The position numbers and the translations under genes are program-made. From Streptomyces sp. Y2F8-2 (GTDB taxonomy: Bacteria > Actinomycetota > Actinomycetes > Streptomycetales > Streptomycetaceae): DNA of 64,000 nt. The stretch covers positions 62,001-126,000 of the forward strand of contig NZ_BNGS01000002.1 of the NCBI RefSeq assembly GCF_014905555.1, in the 5' to 3' direction. The notes beneath the pieces are model-generated. The model worked only from the letters and a program-made list of their open reading frames with translations, was not told where the DNA came from and ran no database searches. Shown here one piece after another: positions 8,150-15,569 of this stretch; the stretch's first letter is position 1; the number at the start of each line of letters is the position of its first letter.

Positions 8150-8923
8150 TCAGAGGGTTGGTACGAGGCCGCCGTCACACCGGACGGCGGTGCCCGTGAT
8201 GTATGCGGCCCGGGTGCTGCACAGGAAGGCGGCGACGGCGCCGAACTCGTCGGGTTCCCCGTAGCGCCCGGCCGGGATCGCGGCCTTGGAGGCTGCCTCG
8301 GCCTCGCTCAGTGACTGGCCGGTGCGCCGGGCGGTGGCCTCGTCCACCTGCCGGGCCCGGGGGGTGGCGATGCGCCCGGGGAGCAGGGAGTTGACCGTCA
8401 CGCCTTGTGCGGCGACCTCGGCGGCAAGGGTTTTCAGGTACCCGGCGAGCGCCGCCCGGCCGAGGTTGGACAGCGAAAGGTTCGGCAGGGGCGCCTGCAC
8501 GCTCGTCGAGCTGATGCTCAGGATGCGGCCCCACCCCTTGTCGAGCATCGCCGGAAGGACGCCCTGCACCAGGATCTGCTGCGGTGTGACCAGCGTGGCG
8601 ATGGCCTGCTCGATCCCGGCGGTGTCGATGGCGCGGGCCGGCCCCGGGGCGGGTCCCGGTCCGTTGAGGACGAGGATGTCGAGGTCACCGACGGCCTCGC
8701 GGGCAGCCGTGAGGAGTTGCTCCGCACCGCCGTCCGCCACCAGGTCGCAGCCCACGCCGATCGCGTTGGGCAGTTCACCGGCCACCTCCTTGGCCCGGTC
8801 GCCCGACCGTCCCGTGACCACGACGGTGACGCCTTCTTCCGCCAGGGCCCGGGCGGTCGCCCTGCCCAGCCCGGACGTGGACGCGCAGACGAGAGCGGTT
8901 TTCCCTGCCAGACCGAGTTGCAC
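8150..8923 (-). CDS. SDR-family oxidoreductase with atypical Ser/Arg active site
   Basis: This is a Rossmann-fold short-chain dehydrogenase of 257 residues. The cofactor motif is ASTSGLGRATARAL and the NNAG-like segment is LVLNGPGPAPG. The catalytic region reads ISSTSVQ, then LSLSNLGRAALAGYLKTLA. In normal SDRs this last segment is Tyr-x3-Lys; here the two positions are Ser and Arg. A recognised BKR-like SDR subgroup carries the same kind of change, so this is probably not simple decay. The C-terminus (FLCSTRAAYITGTAVRCDGG) is standard. A GTG start at 8923 is preferred because GGAGGG lies directly before it; an ATG at 8935 and longer starts have no ribosome site. It is the first gene of the minus-strand set, downstream of a perfect inverted repeat at 8944-8964. 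Confidence 0.88.
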   Translation of the reverse strand: MQLGLAGKTALVCASTSGLGRATARALAEEGVTVVVTGRSGDRAKEVAGELPNAIGVGCDLVADGGAEQLLTAAREAVGDLDILVLNGPGPAPGPARAIDTAGIEQAIATLVTPQQILVQGVLPAMLDKGWGRILSISSTSVQAPLPNLSLSNLGRAALAGYLKTLAAEVAAQGVTVNSLLPGRIATPRARQVDEATARRTGQSLSEAEAASKAAIPAGRYGEPDEFGAVAAFLCSTRAAYITGTAVRCDGGLVPTL

Positions 8924-8943
8924 AGCACCCTCCATTGTCTGAA

Positions 8944-8964
8944 ATTTAAGACGCTGTCTTAAAT
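8944..8964. promoter_or_regulatory. Perfect 9-bp inverted repeat operator upstream of the SDR gene
   Basis: ATTTAAGAC-GCT-GTCTTAAAT is an exact inverted repeat with a 3-base centre, 20 bases upstream of the SDR start. The same GAC-N3-GTC core recurs before four other genes of this cluster. IclR regulators bind such short palindromes, and the local IclR gene is the obvious candidate. Confidence 0.75.
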
Positions 8965-9041
8965 ACGATCCAGATGGTGCCTGCGCCGCAAGCCGCACGT
9001 CAAGGCTTGACGCCCGCCGAGTCAGGAGTGAGACTCCGATT

Positions 9042-9060
9042 TCTCAGACAGCGTCCAATA
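9042..9060. promoter_or_regulatory. Operator-like site upstream of the hydroxy-acid oxidase gene
   Basis: TCTCAGAC-AGC-GTCCAATA carries the cluster's GAC-N3-GTC core with partial symmetry in the flanks. It lies about 75 bases before the oxidase start and resembles the site upstream of the IclR gene (TCGGAC-ACC-GTCCAA). Confidence 0.55.
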
Positions 9061-9135
9061 TCTCGTCGTTCGTCGAACAACTGACTCGTCGTTCACCGAA
9101 CGGCCATCGGTACCCGCACATCGAGAGGCACGACA

Positions 9136-10404
9136 GTGACCGTCACCCAGTCCCCAGCGGCATCCGCAGCCCGGAAGCGTCCTCGCGTCGCACGACAGCG
9201 TCCCCGGTGGACAGAGCTCCGAGACGTCCTGCAGCTGCGCCGGCCGACCCTCAACCCGGTCGAGCGGCGGCTGGGAGCCGCGCTGAGCATCGACGATCTG
9301 CGCGAGGTGGCGGTACGCACGACTCCGCGTGCGGTGTTCGACTACGTCGACGGCGCGGCCGACGCGGAGGTGACCGCACGGCGGAACCGGGCGGCGTTCG
9401 CGGCGGTCGAGCTTGTGCCGGAGTACCTGTCGCCGGTCGACCACCCGGACCTGTCCACGCGCGTGTTCGGCCGGGAGATCTCGATGCCGCTGATCTTCGC
9501 GCCGACCGGCTACACACGGATGATGCACCACGAGGGCGAGACGGCGGTCGCTCGCGTGGCCGCCCGCCACGGGCTGCCCTACACCCTTTCCACGGTGGGA
9601 ACGTCGACCGTCGAGGACATCGCCGCGGCGGCTCCTGACGGTGAGCACTGGTTCCAGCTCTACCTGACCCGCAACGAGCGCCTCAACGCGGAACTGCTCG
9701 ACCGCGCCCAGGCGGCCGGGTTCACCACGGTGGTGCTGACCGTCGACACACCCGTGGCGGCCCGGCACCTCAAGGACATCCGCAACGGCCTCACGATCCC
9801 GCCCTCGCTCACCCTGCGGACTCTGTTCGGCATGGCCCGCTACCCGTCCTGGGCGCTGAACAAGCTGACCACGGCCCCGATCACCTTCGCGTCGCTGAGC
9901 AGCATGACCAGCGGCGCGATCGACGCGGTGCGGGTCGCCGACGTCGTGTTCGAACCGACGCTGAACTACGGGCATCTGGCCTGGCTGCGCGCCAACTGGC
10001 CACACCGGTTGCTGGTCAAGGGGATCCTCAGCGCGCGCGACGCCCGCCGCGCCGTCGAGGCGGGCGCGGACGGCGTGATCGTGTCCAACCACGGCGGACG
10101 GCAACTCGACCGCACGCCGGCCACCCTCACGGTGCTGCCCGAGATCCGCGAAGAGCTCGGTCCCGACGCCACGGTGATCCTCGACAGCGGCGTCAGGCAC
10201 GGTCAGGACATCCTCACTGCGGTGGCACTCGGGGCGGATGCGGTCATGATCGGCCGTGCCTACCTCTACGGCCTGATGGCCGGCGGTGAGCGGGGCGTGG
10301 AACGCGCCGTGACGATCCTGCGCGAGGAGTACTCACGCAGCCTGCAACTGCTGGGCCTGAACTCGAGCGCCGCGATCGCGCGGCATCACGTACGCATGCG
10401 GTAG
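9136..10404 (+). CDS. FMN-dependent alpha-hydroxy-acid oxidase/dehydrogenase (LldD family)
   Basis: This is a 422-residue TIM-barrel flavoprotein oxidising L-2-hydroxy acids such as lactate, glycolate or mandelate to 2-oxo acids. FMN and active-site motifs are FDYVDGAADAEVTARRN, PLIFAPTGYTRMMHHEGE, the catalytic SNHGGRQLD and the phosphate-binding DSGVRHGQDILTAVALGADAV region. The start is a GTG preceded by GAGAGG. The N-terminal 45 residues are basic and unusual for the family. A strong terminator follows at 10420. It is transcribed away from the SDR/MFS set, with operator-like sites in the shared region, so both arms may respond to one regulator. In lactone or hydroxy-acid breakdown it would act after ring opening. 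Mycofactocin loci also carry an LldD-type protein (MftD), but this gene is far from mftF and looks like a catabolic paralogue. Confidence 0.9.
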   Translation: MTVTQSPAASAARKRPRVARQRPRWTELRDVLQLRRPTLNPVERRLGAALSIDDLREVAVRTTPRAVFDYVDGAADAEVTARRNRAAFAAVELVPEYLSPVDHPDLSTRVFGREISMPLIFAPTGYTRMMHHEGETAVARVAARHGLPYTLSTVGTSTVEDIAAAAPDGEHWFQLYLTRNERLNAELLDRAQAAGFTTVVLTVDTPVAARHLKDIRNGLTIPPSLTLRTLFGMARYPSWALNKLTTAPITFASLSSMTSGAIDAVRVADVVFEPTLNYGHLAWLRANWPHRLLVKGILSARDARRAVEAGADGVIVSNHGGRQLDRTPATLTVLPEIREELGPDATVILDSGVRHGQDILTAVALGADAVMIGRAYLYGLMAGGERGVERAVTILREEYSRSLQLLGLNSSAAIARHHVRMR

Positions 10405-10419
10405 CGGTCCAGGGACGGG

Positions 10420-10454
10420 AAAGGGCCCGCTTCCCCAGGGGAAGCGGGCCCTTT
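10420..10454. terminator. Strong bidirectional terminator
   Basis: A 17-base perfect inverted repeat runs from AAAGGGCCCGCTTCCCC (10420-10436) to its complement at 10438-10454, with A/T-rich ends on both sides. It lies between the convergent hydroxy-acid oxidase and aldehyde dehydrogenase genes. Confidence 0.92.
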
Positions 10455-10474
10455 GCCACGTGCGCGGCCCGGCC

Positions 10475-11911
10475 TCAGGATGCGCGCTGGGGAATCCCCA
10501 GTGGGTTCGCGTCGCGCAGGGCCGGCGGCAGCAGGTGCTGCGGCACGTTCTGATAGGCGACCGGCCGCAGGAACCGGGAGATGGCCTCGGTCCCCACCGA
10601 GGTCGTGGCCGGTGCCGTGGAGGCCGGGTAGGGGCCGCCGTGCTGCTGCGCACAGGTGACCGAGACACCGGTGGGCCACTGGTTCCACAGCACGCGTCCG
10701 GCCTTGGCGGCCAGGAGCCTGATCAACTCCGCCGCGATGGTGTCGTCGTCCTCACCCTGGACGGAGGCGGTCAGCTGACCGTCGATGACCTTCGCCACCG
10801 TCAGCAGTTCGCTCTCCTCCGCGTACTCGACGACCAGCGCGGCCGGCCCGAACACCTCCCGGACGAGCGACTCCGGGTCCCGGAGCAGCTCTGCCGAGGT
10901 CGTGCACAGCAGCGTCGGCGACGGATCGGCGGCGGTGTGATCCCCGCTCACCAGGACGCGCACCCCGGCTGTGTCCCGCAACTCCTGCACGGCACCGGCG
11001 TAGGAGGTGCGGATGCGATCGTTGAGCAGAGTCAACGGCTTGCTCGGGACAGCGTCGGGAAGCCGGTCCACGAGTTGGGCCGATGCCGGGACCAGCAGGA
11101 TGCCGGGCTTCGTGCAGAACTGTCCGGCGCCGAGCGTGAACGACCCGACGAACTCCGAAACGATCGCGGGGCCGCGCCGCTCGGCGGCGGCCTTCGTCAC
11201 GAAGACCGGGTTGACGCTGCCGAGCTCACCGAAGAACGGTATGGGCTCCGGACGGCCTGTGGCGAGGTCGAAAAGCGCTCGGCCCGCCTCGATCGAACCG
11301 GTGAACGCGCCTGCCTTCACCCGCGGGTCCGCTATGGCGGCCCGCCCGGCCTCGGTCCCGAAAATGACGTCGAAGAGGCCCTCGGGCGCGTCGGCGGACC
11401 GTAGCGCGTCGTGCACCACCTCTGCCGTGGCGGCCGACAGCCTGGGATGGCCGGAGTGGGCCTTGACCACGACCGAGCAGCCCGCTGCGAGCGCCGAGGC
11501 GGTGTCCCCGCCGGCCACGCTGAACGCGAACGGGAAGTTGCTCGCGGCGAAAACGACGACCGGACCGAGAGGCTCGAGCACCCGGCGCAGGTCGGGTCGC
11601 GGGCCCATCGGCCACGACGGGTCGGCATGGTCGATCGTCGCCCCGAGGTACTCCCCCCGCGTCACCACCTGGGCGAACAACCGCAGTTGGAACACGGTGC
11701 GGACCATCTCGTTGCGCAGCCGGGCCTGCCCGAGGGACGTCTCCTCGTCCGCGATCGCCACGAGCTTCGGCGCGGCCTCCTCGAGCGCGGACGCAATGGC
11801 CTGGAGAAGCGGGGCGCGGTCGGCCGACTGGAGGCGGCTCCACTGCTCGAACGCGCCTGCGGCAGCGTCGAGTTTGTGCGTCAGCGCCTGCGGTTGCGTG
11901 GCATCGGTCAT
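10475..11911 (-). CDS. Aldehyde dehydrogenase (NADP+), ketoglutarate-semialdehyde type
   Basis: This is a 478-residue aldehyde dehydrogenase. The cofactor region is VVFAASNFPFAFSVAGGDTASALAAG (read as two adjacent blocks), followed by KAHSGHP, TGSIEAG, the conserved glutamate in FFGELGSVNP, and the catalytic cysteine in LGAGQFCTKPG. This pattern matches the subgroup that oxidises 2,5-dioxopentanoate (alpha-ketoglutaric semialdehyde) in sugar-acid and hydroxyproline breakdown. The ATG at 11911 has AAGGAG seven bases upstream; an upstream start at 11962 would include operator DNA and is unlikely. It is divergent from the alcohol dehydrogenase at 12080 and convergent with the oxidase. It probably completes oxidation of the aldehyde made by that alcohol dehydrogenase. 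Confidence 0.92.
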   Translation of the reverse strand: MTDATQPQALTHKLDAAAGAFEQWSRLQSADRAPLLQAIASALEEAAPKLVAIADEETSLGQARLRNEMVRTVFQLRLFAQVVTRGEYLGATIDHADPSWPMGPRPDLRRVLEPLGPVVVFAASNFPFAFSVAGGDTASALAAGCSVVVKAHSGHPRLSAATAEVVHDALRSADAPEGLFDVIFGTEAGRAAIADPRVKAGAFTGSIEAGRALFDLATGRPEPIPFFGELGSVNPVFVTKAAAERRGPAIVSEFVGSFTLGAGQFCTKPGILLVPASAQLVDRLPDAVPSKPLTLLNDRIRTSYAGAVQELRDTAGVRVLVSGDHTAADPSPTLLCTTSAELLRDPESLVREVFGPAALVVEYAEESELLTVAKVIDGQLTASVQGEDDDTIAAELIRLLAAKAGRVLWNQWPTGVSVTCAQQHGGPYPASTAPATTSVGTEAISRFLRPVAYQNVPQHLLPPALRDANPLGIPQRAS

Positions 11912-11930
11912 CAAGCGCGCTCCTTGGTGT

Positions 11931-11971
11931 GTCTTAAATTTAAGACAGAGTCTTGTTGTCAAGACACCGTC
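11931..11971. promoter_or_regulatory. Overlapping operator repeats upstream of the aldehyde dehydrogenase gene
   Basis: GTCTTAAATTTAAGAC (11931-11946) is a perfect palindrome. Its right half also forms ATTTAAGAC-AGA-GTCTTGTTG (11938-11958), and a third GAC-ACC-GTC core sits at 11963-11971. The first two share the exact half-site ATTTAAGAC with the SDR promoter. The array lies 20-60 bases before the start codon. Confidence 0.75.
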
Positions 11972-12033
11972 GCACGCATCGGCGTCCCCGTCAACGTCCT
12001 TGACGGCGACTGAGACGGGCTCACATACTCAAC

Positions 12034-12054
12034 CGGTAAGACAACGTCTGAAGT
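12034..12054. promoter_or_regulatory. Operator-like site upstream of the alcohol dehydrogenase gene
   Basis: CCGGTAAGAC-AAC-GTCTGAAGT carries TAAGAC and GTCTGA around a 3-base centre, the same layout as the other sites in this cluster. It ends 25 bases before the start at 12080. Confidence 0.6.
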
Positions 12055-12079
12055 TTCGTACATAGTGAGGCGTGGCTCA

Positions 12080-13186
12080 ATGAAGGCAGCAGTACTGCAC
12101 CGGCCTGGTACGCCGTTGACCGTCGAGGAGGTTGGTCTCGACGACCCCGGACCGGGCGAAGTGACCATCCGCGTGCTCGCTGCCGGGGTGTGCCACAGCG
12201 ACCTGCACTACATGAACGGCGACCTCAAAGCCCGCCTGCCCGCGGTGCTCGGACACGAAGGGGCCGGCATCGTCGAGCGTGTCGGGGAAGGCGTGACCCG
12301 GGTCCGCCCCGGCGACACCGTCATCACGTTGTGGCGCCCGCGGTGCGGCGACTGCCGGTTCTGCACGACCGGTCGCCCCGCGCTGTGCGCACTGGGCCGC
12401 GTACAGGCGGCCTCCGGCGGCCTGCTCGACGGGACGTCGCGGCTGAACCTGAACGGCGAGAAGATCCACCACCTCATGGGGGTCTCCTGCTTCGCCGAGC
12501 GATGCGTCGTCTCGGACCGGTCGGTGGTCGTGATCGATCCGGACACCCCGCCGGAGATCGCGGCGGTCACCGGATGCGCCGTGGTGACCGGCGCAGGCAC
12601 AGCGCTGAACGTCATGAAGGACGCCACCGGAGAGGGCGTCGTGGTCATCGGCGCCGGTGGCGTCGGGCTGAGCGCGGTGATGGGCCTGCGGCTCATAGGC
12701 GCCGATCCGATCGTCGCGGTCGACACAGTGGACGCCAAGCTGGACAAGGCACGCGAACTCGGCGCCACCCATGCGGTCAACGTGCGCACGCACGACCTCG
12801 CCGAGGCGCTCACCAGGATCTCACCGAAGGCGATGACCTGGGCGCTGGACGCCGTCGGCGCGCCACAGACCCTCACGCAGGCGTTCGATGTCGTGGGCAC
12901 CGGCGGGACCGTGGTGGCCGTCGGCCTCGGCAAGGTGGGCGCCACCGTCCCGGTGCCCGTCAATCCCCTGGTTCAGCAGGAGAAGCGACTGGTCGGCAGC
13001 CTCTACGGCTCGGCCAACACGCCGGTCGACATCCCGAAGCTGCTCGATCTGTTCAAGGCCGGGCGCCTGCCGCTCGACAGGCTGCTCGGCGAACAGTACG
13101 AACTGTCGGCGATCAACGAGGCGTACGCCGCGCTGTCGCAGGGTGCCACCGGCCGCGCGGTGATCGTCCCCAGTGGGAAGCGGTGA
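12080..13186 (+). CDS. Zinc-dependent alcohol dehydrogenase (class III-like MDR)
   Basis: This is a 368-residue medium-chain alcohol dehydrogenase. Catalytic zinc ligands are in GVCHSDLHYM and GHEGAGIVERVG. The structural zinc site is complete (CGDCRFCTTGRPALC). The cofactor fold has VIGAGGVGLSAVMG followed by VAVDTVDAKLDKARELGA, whose aspartate favours NAD. The C-terminus ends in the usual GATGRAVIVP. The ATG at 12080 begins the conserved MKAAVLHRPG and has GTGAGG upstream; a GTG at 12065 lacks a ribosome site. It is divergent from the aldehyde dehydrogenase, and the two form an alcohol-to-aldehyde-to-acid pair under the same operator type. The alcohol substrate is unknown. Confidence 0.92.
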   Translation: MKAAVLHRPGTPLTVEEVGLDDPGPGEVTIRVLAAGVCHSDLHYMNGDLKARLPAVLGHEGAGIVERVGEGVTRVRPGDTVITLWRPRCGDCRFCTTGRPALCALGRVQAASGGLLDGTSRLNLNGEKIHHLMGVSCFAERCVVSDRSVVVIDPDTPPEIAAVTGCAVVTGAGTALNVMKDATGEGVVVIGAGGVGLSAVMGLRLIGADPIVAVDTVDAKLDKARELGATHAVNVRTHDLAEALTRISPKAMTWALDAVGAPQTLTQAFDVVGTGGTVVAVGLGKVGATVPVPVNPLVQQEKRLVGSLYGSANTPVDIPKLLDLFKAGRLPLDRLLGEQYELSAINEAYAALSQGATGRAVIVPSGKR

Positions 13187-13200
13187 GAGTCCACCGCTTC
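13177..13200. terminator. Hairpin spanning the convergent stop codons
   Basis: GAAGCGGTG (13177-13185) pairs with CACCGCTTC (13192-13200) across a 6-base loop. It overlaps the 3' ends of the alcohol dehydrogenase and IclR genes and probably terminates both. There is no T-run. Confidence 0.6.
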
Positions 13201-13972
13201 ACGCGGCGGCCGGCGCCCCCAGGAGGTGCGACATCTTCCTCGCCCCGTCCAGGACGAGCTCGATACAGCGCTGCTTCTGGGTATCGCTCCACCGCAGGAT
13301 GGGCACCGAGATGCTCATGGCTGCCACGCACTTCCCGAGGCGGTCGTACACCGGAGCGGCGACGCAGGCCACATGGTCGTTGGACTCGCAGTTCTCCTCG
13401 GCCCAGCCGCGCTCGCGCGCCGCATCCAGGTCGGCCAGCAGCCGCTTGCGGGTGCTGATGCTGTTCGGCGTCATCTTCTGCAGTGCGGCGTTGTTCGGGA
13501 ACAACGCTGCAAGCTCGGCTGTCGGCAGGGCGCTCAGGAGGACCTTCCCTCCTGCGGTGCAGGATGCCGGCAGCCGGCTGCCCACCTGCGACACGAGACG
13601 GATCGGGTGCGTGCTGTCGATGCGCACGATGAACACGGCGGAGGCGGCGTCGCGCACGACGACCTGGACGGTCTCGCCGCAGGCGGCCGCCACCTCGGCC
13701 GCGCACTCCCGGCCCACCGTGGCGAGGTCGAGACCGCGCTCGTACGCCGCCCCGAGCGGCAGGACCTTGACGCCCAGGGTGACGCGCCCGGTGTCCCCCG
13801 ACAGGTCGAGGTAGCCGCGATCGACCAGTGTGTTGACGAGCTCGTGCGTGGTGGCGCGCGGCAGGCCGAGCCGCTGTGTGATCTCGGGGACCCGCAGCCC
13901 CTGATCCTCGTCGATGAGCAGTTCGAGGATGTCCAGGCCCCGGCGAAGAGCCGGAGCGGTCAGGCGCGCCAT
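13199..13972 (-). CDS. IclR-family transcriptional regulator
   Basis: The N-terminal winged helix (ALRRGLDILELLIDEDQGLRV, then PEITQRLGLPRATTHELVNTL) is followed by the IclR effector domain (GETVQVVVRDAASAVFI, SCTAGGKVLLSALP, CVAAPVYDRLGKCVAAMSIS). The length of 257 residues is typical. The ATG at 13972 has GGAGGAACTC directly before it; a longer start at 14020 lacks a ribosome site and would overlap the operator at 13991-14011. It is divergent from the hydratase-like gene. Repeats with the same core as the one in its own promoter lie before four other promoters here, so it is the best candidate for the local regulator, with autoregulation likely. The effector is probably a pathway acid. Confidence 0.93.
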   Translation of the reverse strand: MARLTAPALRRGLDILELLIDEDQGLRVPEITQRLGLPRATTHELVNTLVDRGYLDLSGDTGRVTLGVKVLPLGAAYERGLDLATVGRECAAEVAAACGETVQVVVRDAASAVFIVRIDSTHPIRLVSQVGSRLPASCTAGGKVLLSALPTAELAALFPNNAALQKMTPNSISTRKRLLADLDAARERGWAEENCESNDHVACVAAPVYDRLGKCVAAMSISVPILRWSDTQKQRCIELVLDGARKMSHLLGAPAAA

Positions 13973-13990
13973 GAGTTCCTCCCGGAGCAA

Positions 13991-14011
13991 GTGTCGGACA
14001 CCGTCCAAAGT
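13991..14011. promoter_or_regulatory. Operator-like site between the IclR and hydratase-like genes
   Basis: GTGTCGGAC-ACC-GTCCAAAGT has the GAC-N3-GTC core. A further half-site, TATCGGACAT, follows at 14011-14020. It would serve both the IclR gene and the hydratase gene starting at 14041. Confidence 0.6.
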
Positions 14012-14040
14012 ATCGGACATCCTGCCATGAGGAGAGACAG

Positions 14041-14814
14041 GTGAAGAAAGAGATGATCCAGGAACTGGCCCAGCTATTGTGGCAAGCAGCACAGGGTGGC
14101 ACACCGGCCGACCCCGCAACGGCCGATCAGCTCGATGACCTGGAACTGGCCTACACGGTCGAGAACGCCACCAGAGAGCTGGCGCTCGCGGCCGGTGACG
14201 AGGTGATCGGGTACAAGATCGGACTCACCTCGCAGCCCGCGCGGGATGCGTTCGGCGCCGGCCAACCGACCGCCGGCCACCTGCTCGCCAGCAGGCTGCT
14301 CGAGGACGGCCGGCCGCTCATCACCGCAGGGTTGTTCGAGCCCAAGGTGGAGGTGGAGATCGCCTTCATCCTGGGCGAGGCGCTGTCCGGCGTGGACGTG
14401 ACCGCCCTGGACGTCTACAACGCCACCGCCGCGGTCGCCCCGGCCTTCGAGATCGTCGACAGCAGGTGGTGCGGCGGTGCACGGACGCTCCCCATGCTTG
14501 TCGCCGACAACACCAACGCGGCGCGTGCCGTGCTGGGGCCCCGGGTGACGCCGCCGCCGGCGGGCCTGTCGAAGATCACGGCCACGCTGCTGACCGGCTC
14601 CCGGACGGTGTCGGGCAGCGCAACCGCCGTCATGGGCGATCCGGCCGCAGCGGTCGCGTGGCTGGCAGGTCACCTGCTACGCAGGGGAGCGCGGCTGGAG
14701 GCCGGGGACATCATCCTGAGCGGCACCTTGTGCGCCCCGACAGCGATCAGTGCCGACGACCGCCTGGTTGCCGACCTCGGCGAGCTGGGCCGGGTCGCCG
14801 TTGACGTCGGCTGA
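14041..14814 (+). CDS. 2-keto-4-pentenoate hydratase-like protein (FAH superfamily)
   Basis: The protein has 257 residues with the fold of 2-hydroxypenta-2,4-dienoate hydratases and oxalocrotonate decarboxylases (MhpD/XylJ/DmpH). Seen are YKIGLTSQPARDAFG, the metal-binding EVEIAFILGEALSG (which gives the E-x-E pair), PAFEIVDSRW, and the late GDIILSGTLCAP. These enzymes hydrate or decarboxylate short unsaturated 2-oxo acids. The GTG start has GGAGAG upstream and lies only 68 bases from the IclR start, with an operator between. With the oxidase and dehydrogenases of the cluster it suggests a 2-oxo acid passing to central metabolism. The exact reaction cannot be decided. Confidence 0.88.
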   Translation: MKKEMIQELAQLLWQAAQGGTPADPATADQLDDLELAYTVENATRELALAAGDEVIGYKIGLTSQPARDAFGAGQPTAGHLLASRLLEDGRPLITAGLFEPKVEVEIAFILGEALSGVDVTALDVYNATAAVAPAFEIVDSRWCGGARTLPMLVADNTNAARAVLGPRVTPPPAGLSKITATLLTGSRTVSGSATAVMGDPAAAVAWLAGHLLRRGARLEAGDIILSGTLCAPTAISADDRLVADLGELGRVAVDVG

Positions 14815-15127
14815 CCACCCATGCCTCAGCTGGCGCGTTCGGTGCTTCGGAAGCGGGCGGGACCGAGGGCTGCTCTTCGGGACGACCGTAGGGTCAGGAC
14901 CTGGTGCTGCCCAGAGCGAACCTTGGTCGCGGAGGTGAACGGTTTGGTGCGCGGCGTGACGCAGGGCCCGAGGAGTCGAAGCCATCTGGTCGTGGTTGCC
15001 GGAGCCGCGCCGGGCCGGGACGACGGGCAGCGGGCGGAGCCTGCAAGGCCCCGCCCCGTGCGGCCGGTTGACGCGGTCGGGCCTCATCCGAGCCCGGACG
15101 GGGCCCTTGCGCATCCCGTGTCCGTGT
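14815..15127. other. Intergenic stretch without a recognised gene
   Basis: About 310 bases lie between the hydratase gene and the SRPBCC gene. Several long frames are open on both strands, but they show low-complexity Arg/Pro composition and no motif. No strong hairpin or repeat was seen. Confidence 0.5.
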
Positions 15128-15541
15128 TCACGCGTCGAGTGTCTTCTTCAGTGCGGCCAGCCCCTCGGTGTAGATGCCGTGGAACAGGGCGATCGCTTCC
15201 TCTTCGCTTGTCCCTGCCGGTGTGAAGGTGCCGGACCACTCGACTCGGGACTGGGAGTCGGCCACCTCGTGCACGGTGAGGGTGGAGCGGTAGCCGGTGA
15301 CGGGGAAGGGGGCCTGCAGGATGGAGTAGGTGTAGCTGCGGGCGTCGTTGTCGAACTTCTCGAGGCGTTCGACGATGACGCCGCCCTCGTCGTTGGCGAG
15401 ACTGCGGACGCGGCCGCCCTCGCCGAGCTCGCTCTTGGGGATGTAGGGCAGCCAGTCGGGCAGGGAGTCGAAGCCGCCGATCAGCTGCCAGACGCGCTCG
15501 GCGGGCACGGGAATGTCGATGGTTGCGGTCGTAGTTGCCAC
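15128..15541 (-). CDS. SRPBCC-family protein (polyketide cyclase/START-like)
   Basis: This is a 137-residue helix-grip protein. It begins with the standard beta strand (TTTATIDIPVPAERVWQLIG), has the middle strands GGVIVERLEKFDNDA and RSYTYSILQAPFPV, and ends with the long C-terminal helix (IYTEGLAALKKTLD) that closes the hydrophobic cavity. Members bind lipids or polyketides, or act as cyclases and aromatases. It lies 28 bases after the aldo/keto reductase on the same strand, so the two form an operon controlled from the LysR divergent promoter. It may bind the ligand or substrate handled by the reductase; the ligand is unknown. Confidence 0.88.
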   Translation of the reverse strand: MATTTATIDIPVPAERVWQLIGGFDSLPDWLPYIPKSELGEGGRVRSLANDEGGVIVERLEKFDNDARSYTYSILQAPFPVTGYRSTLTVHEVADSQSRVEWSGTFTPAGTSEEEAIALFHGIYTEGLAALKKTLDA

Positions 15542-15569
15542 GGTCGTCTCCTTGAAGCGTGGGTGCAGG

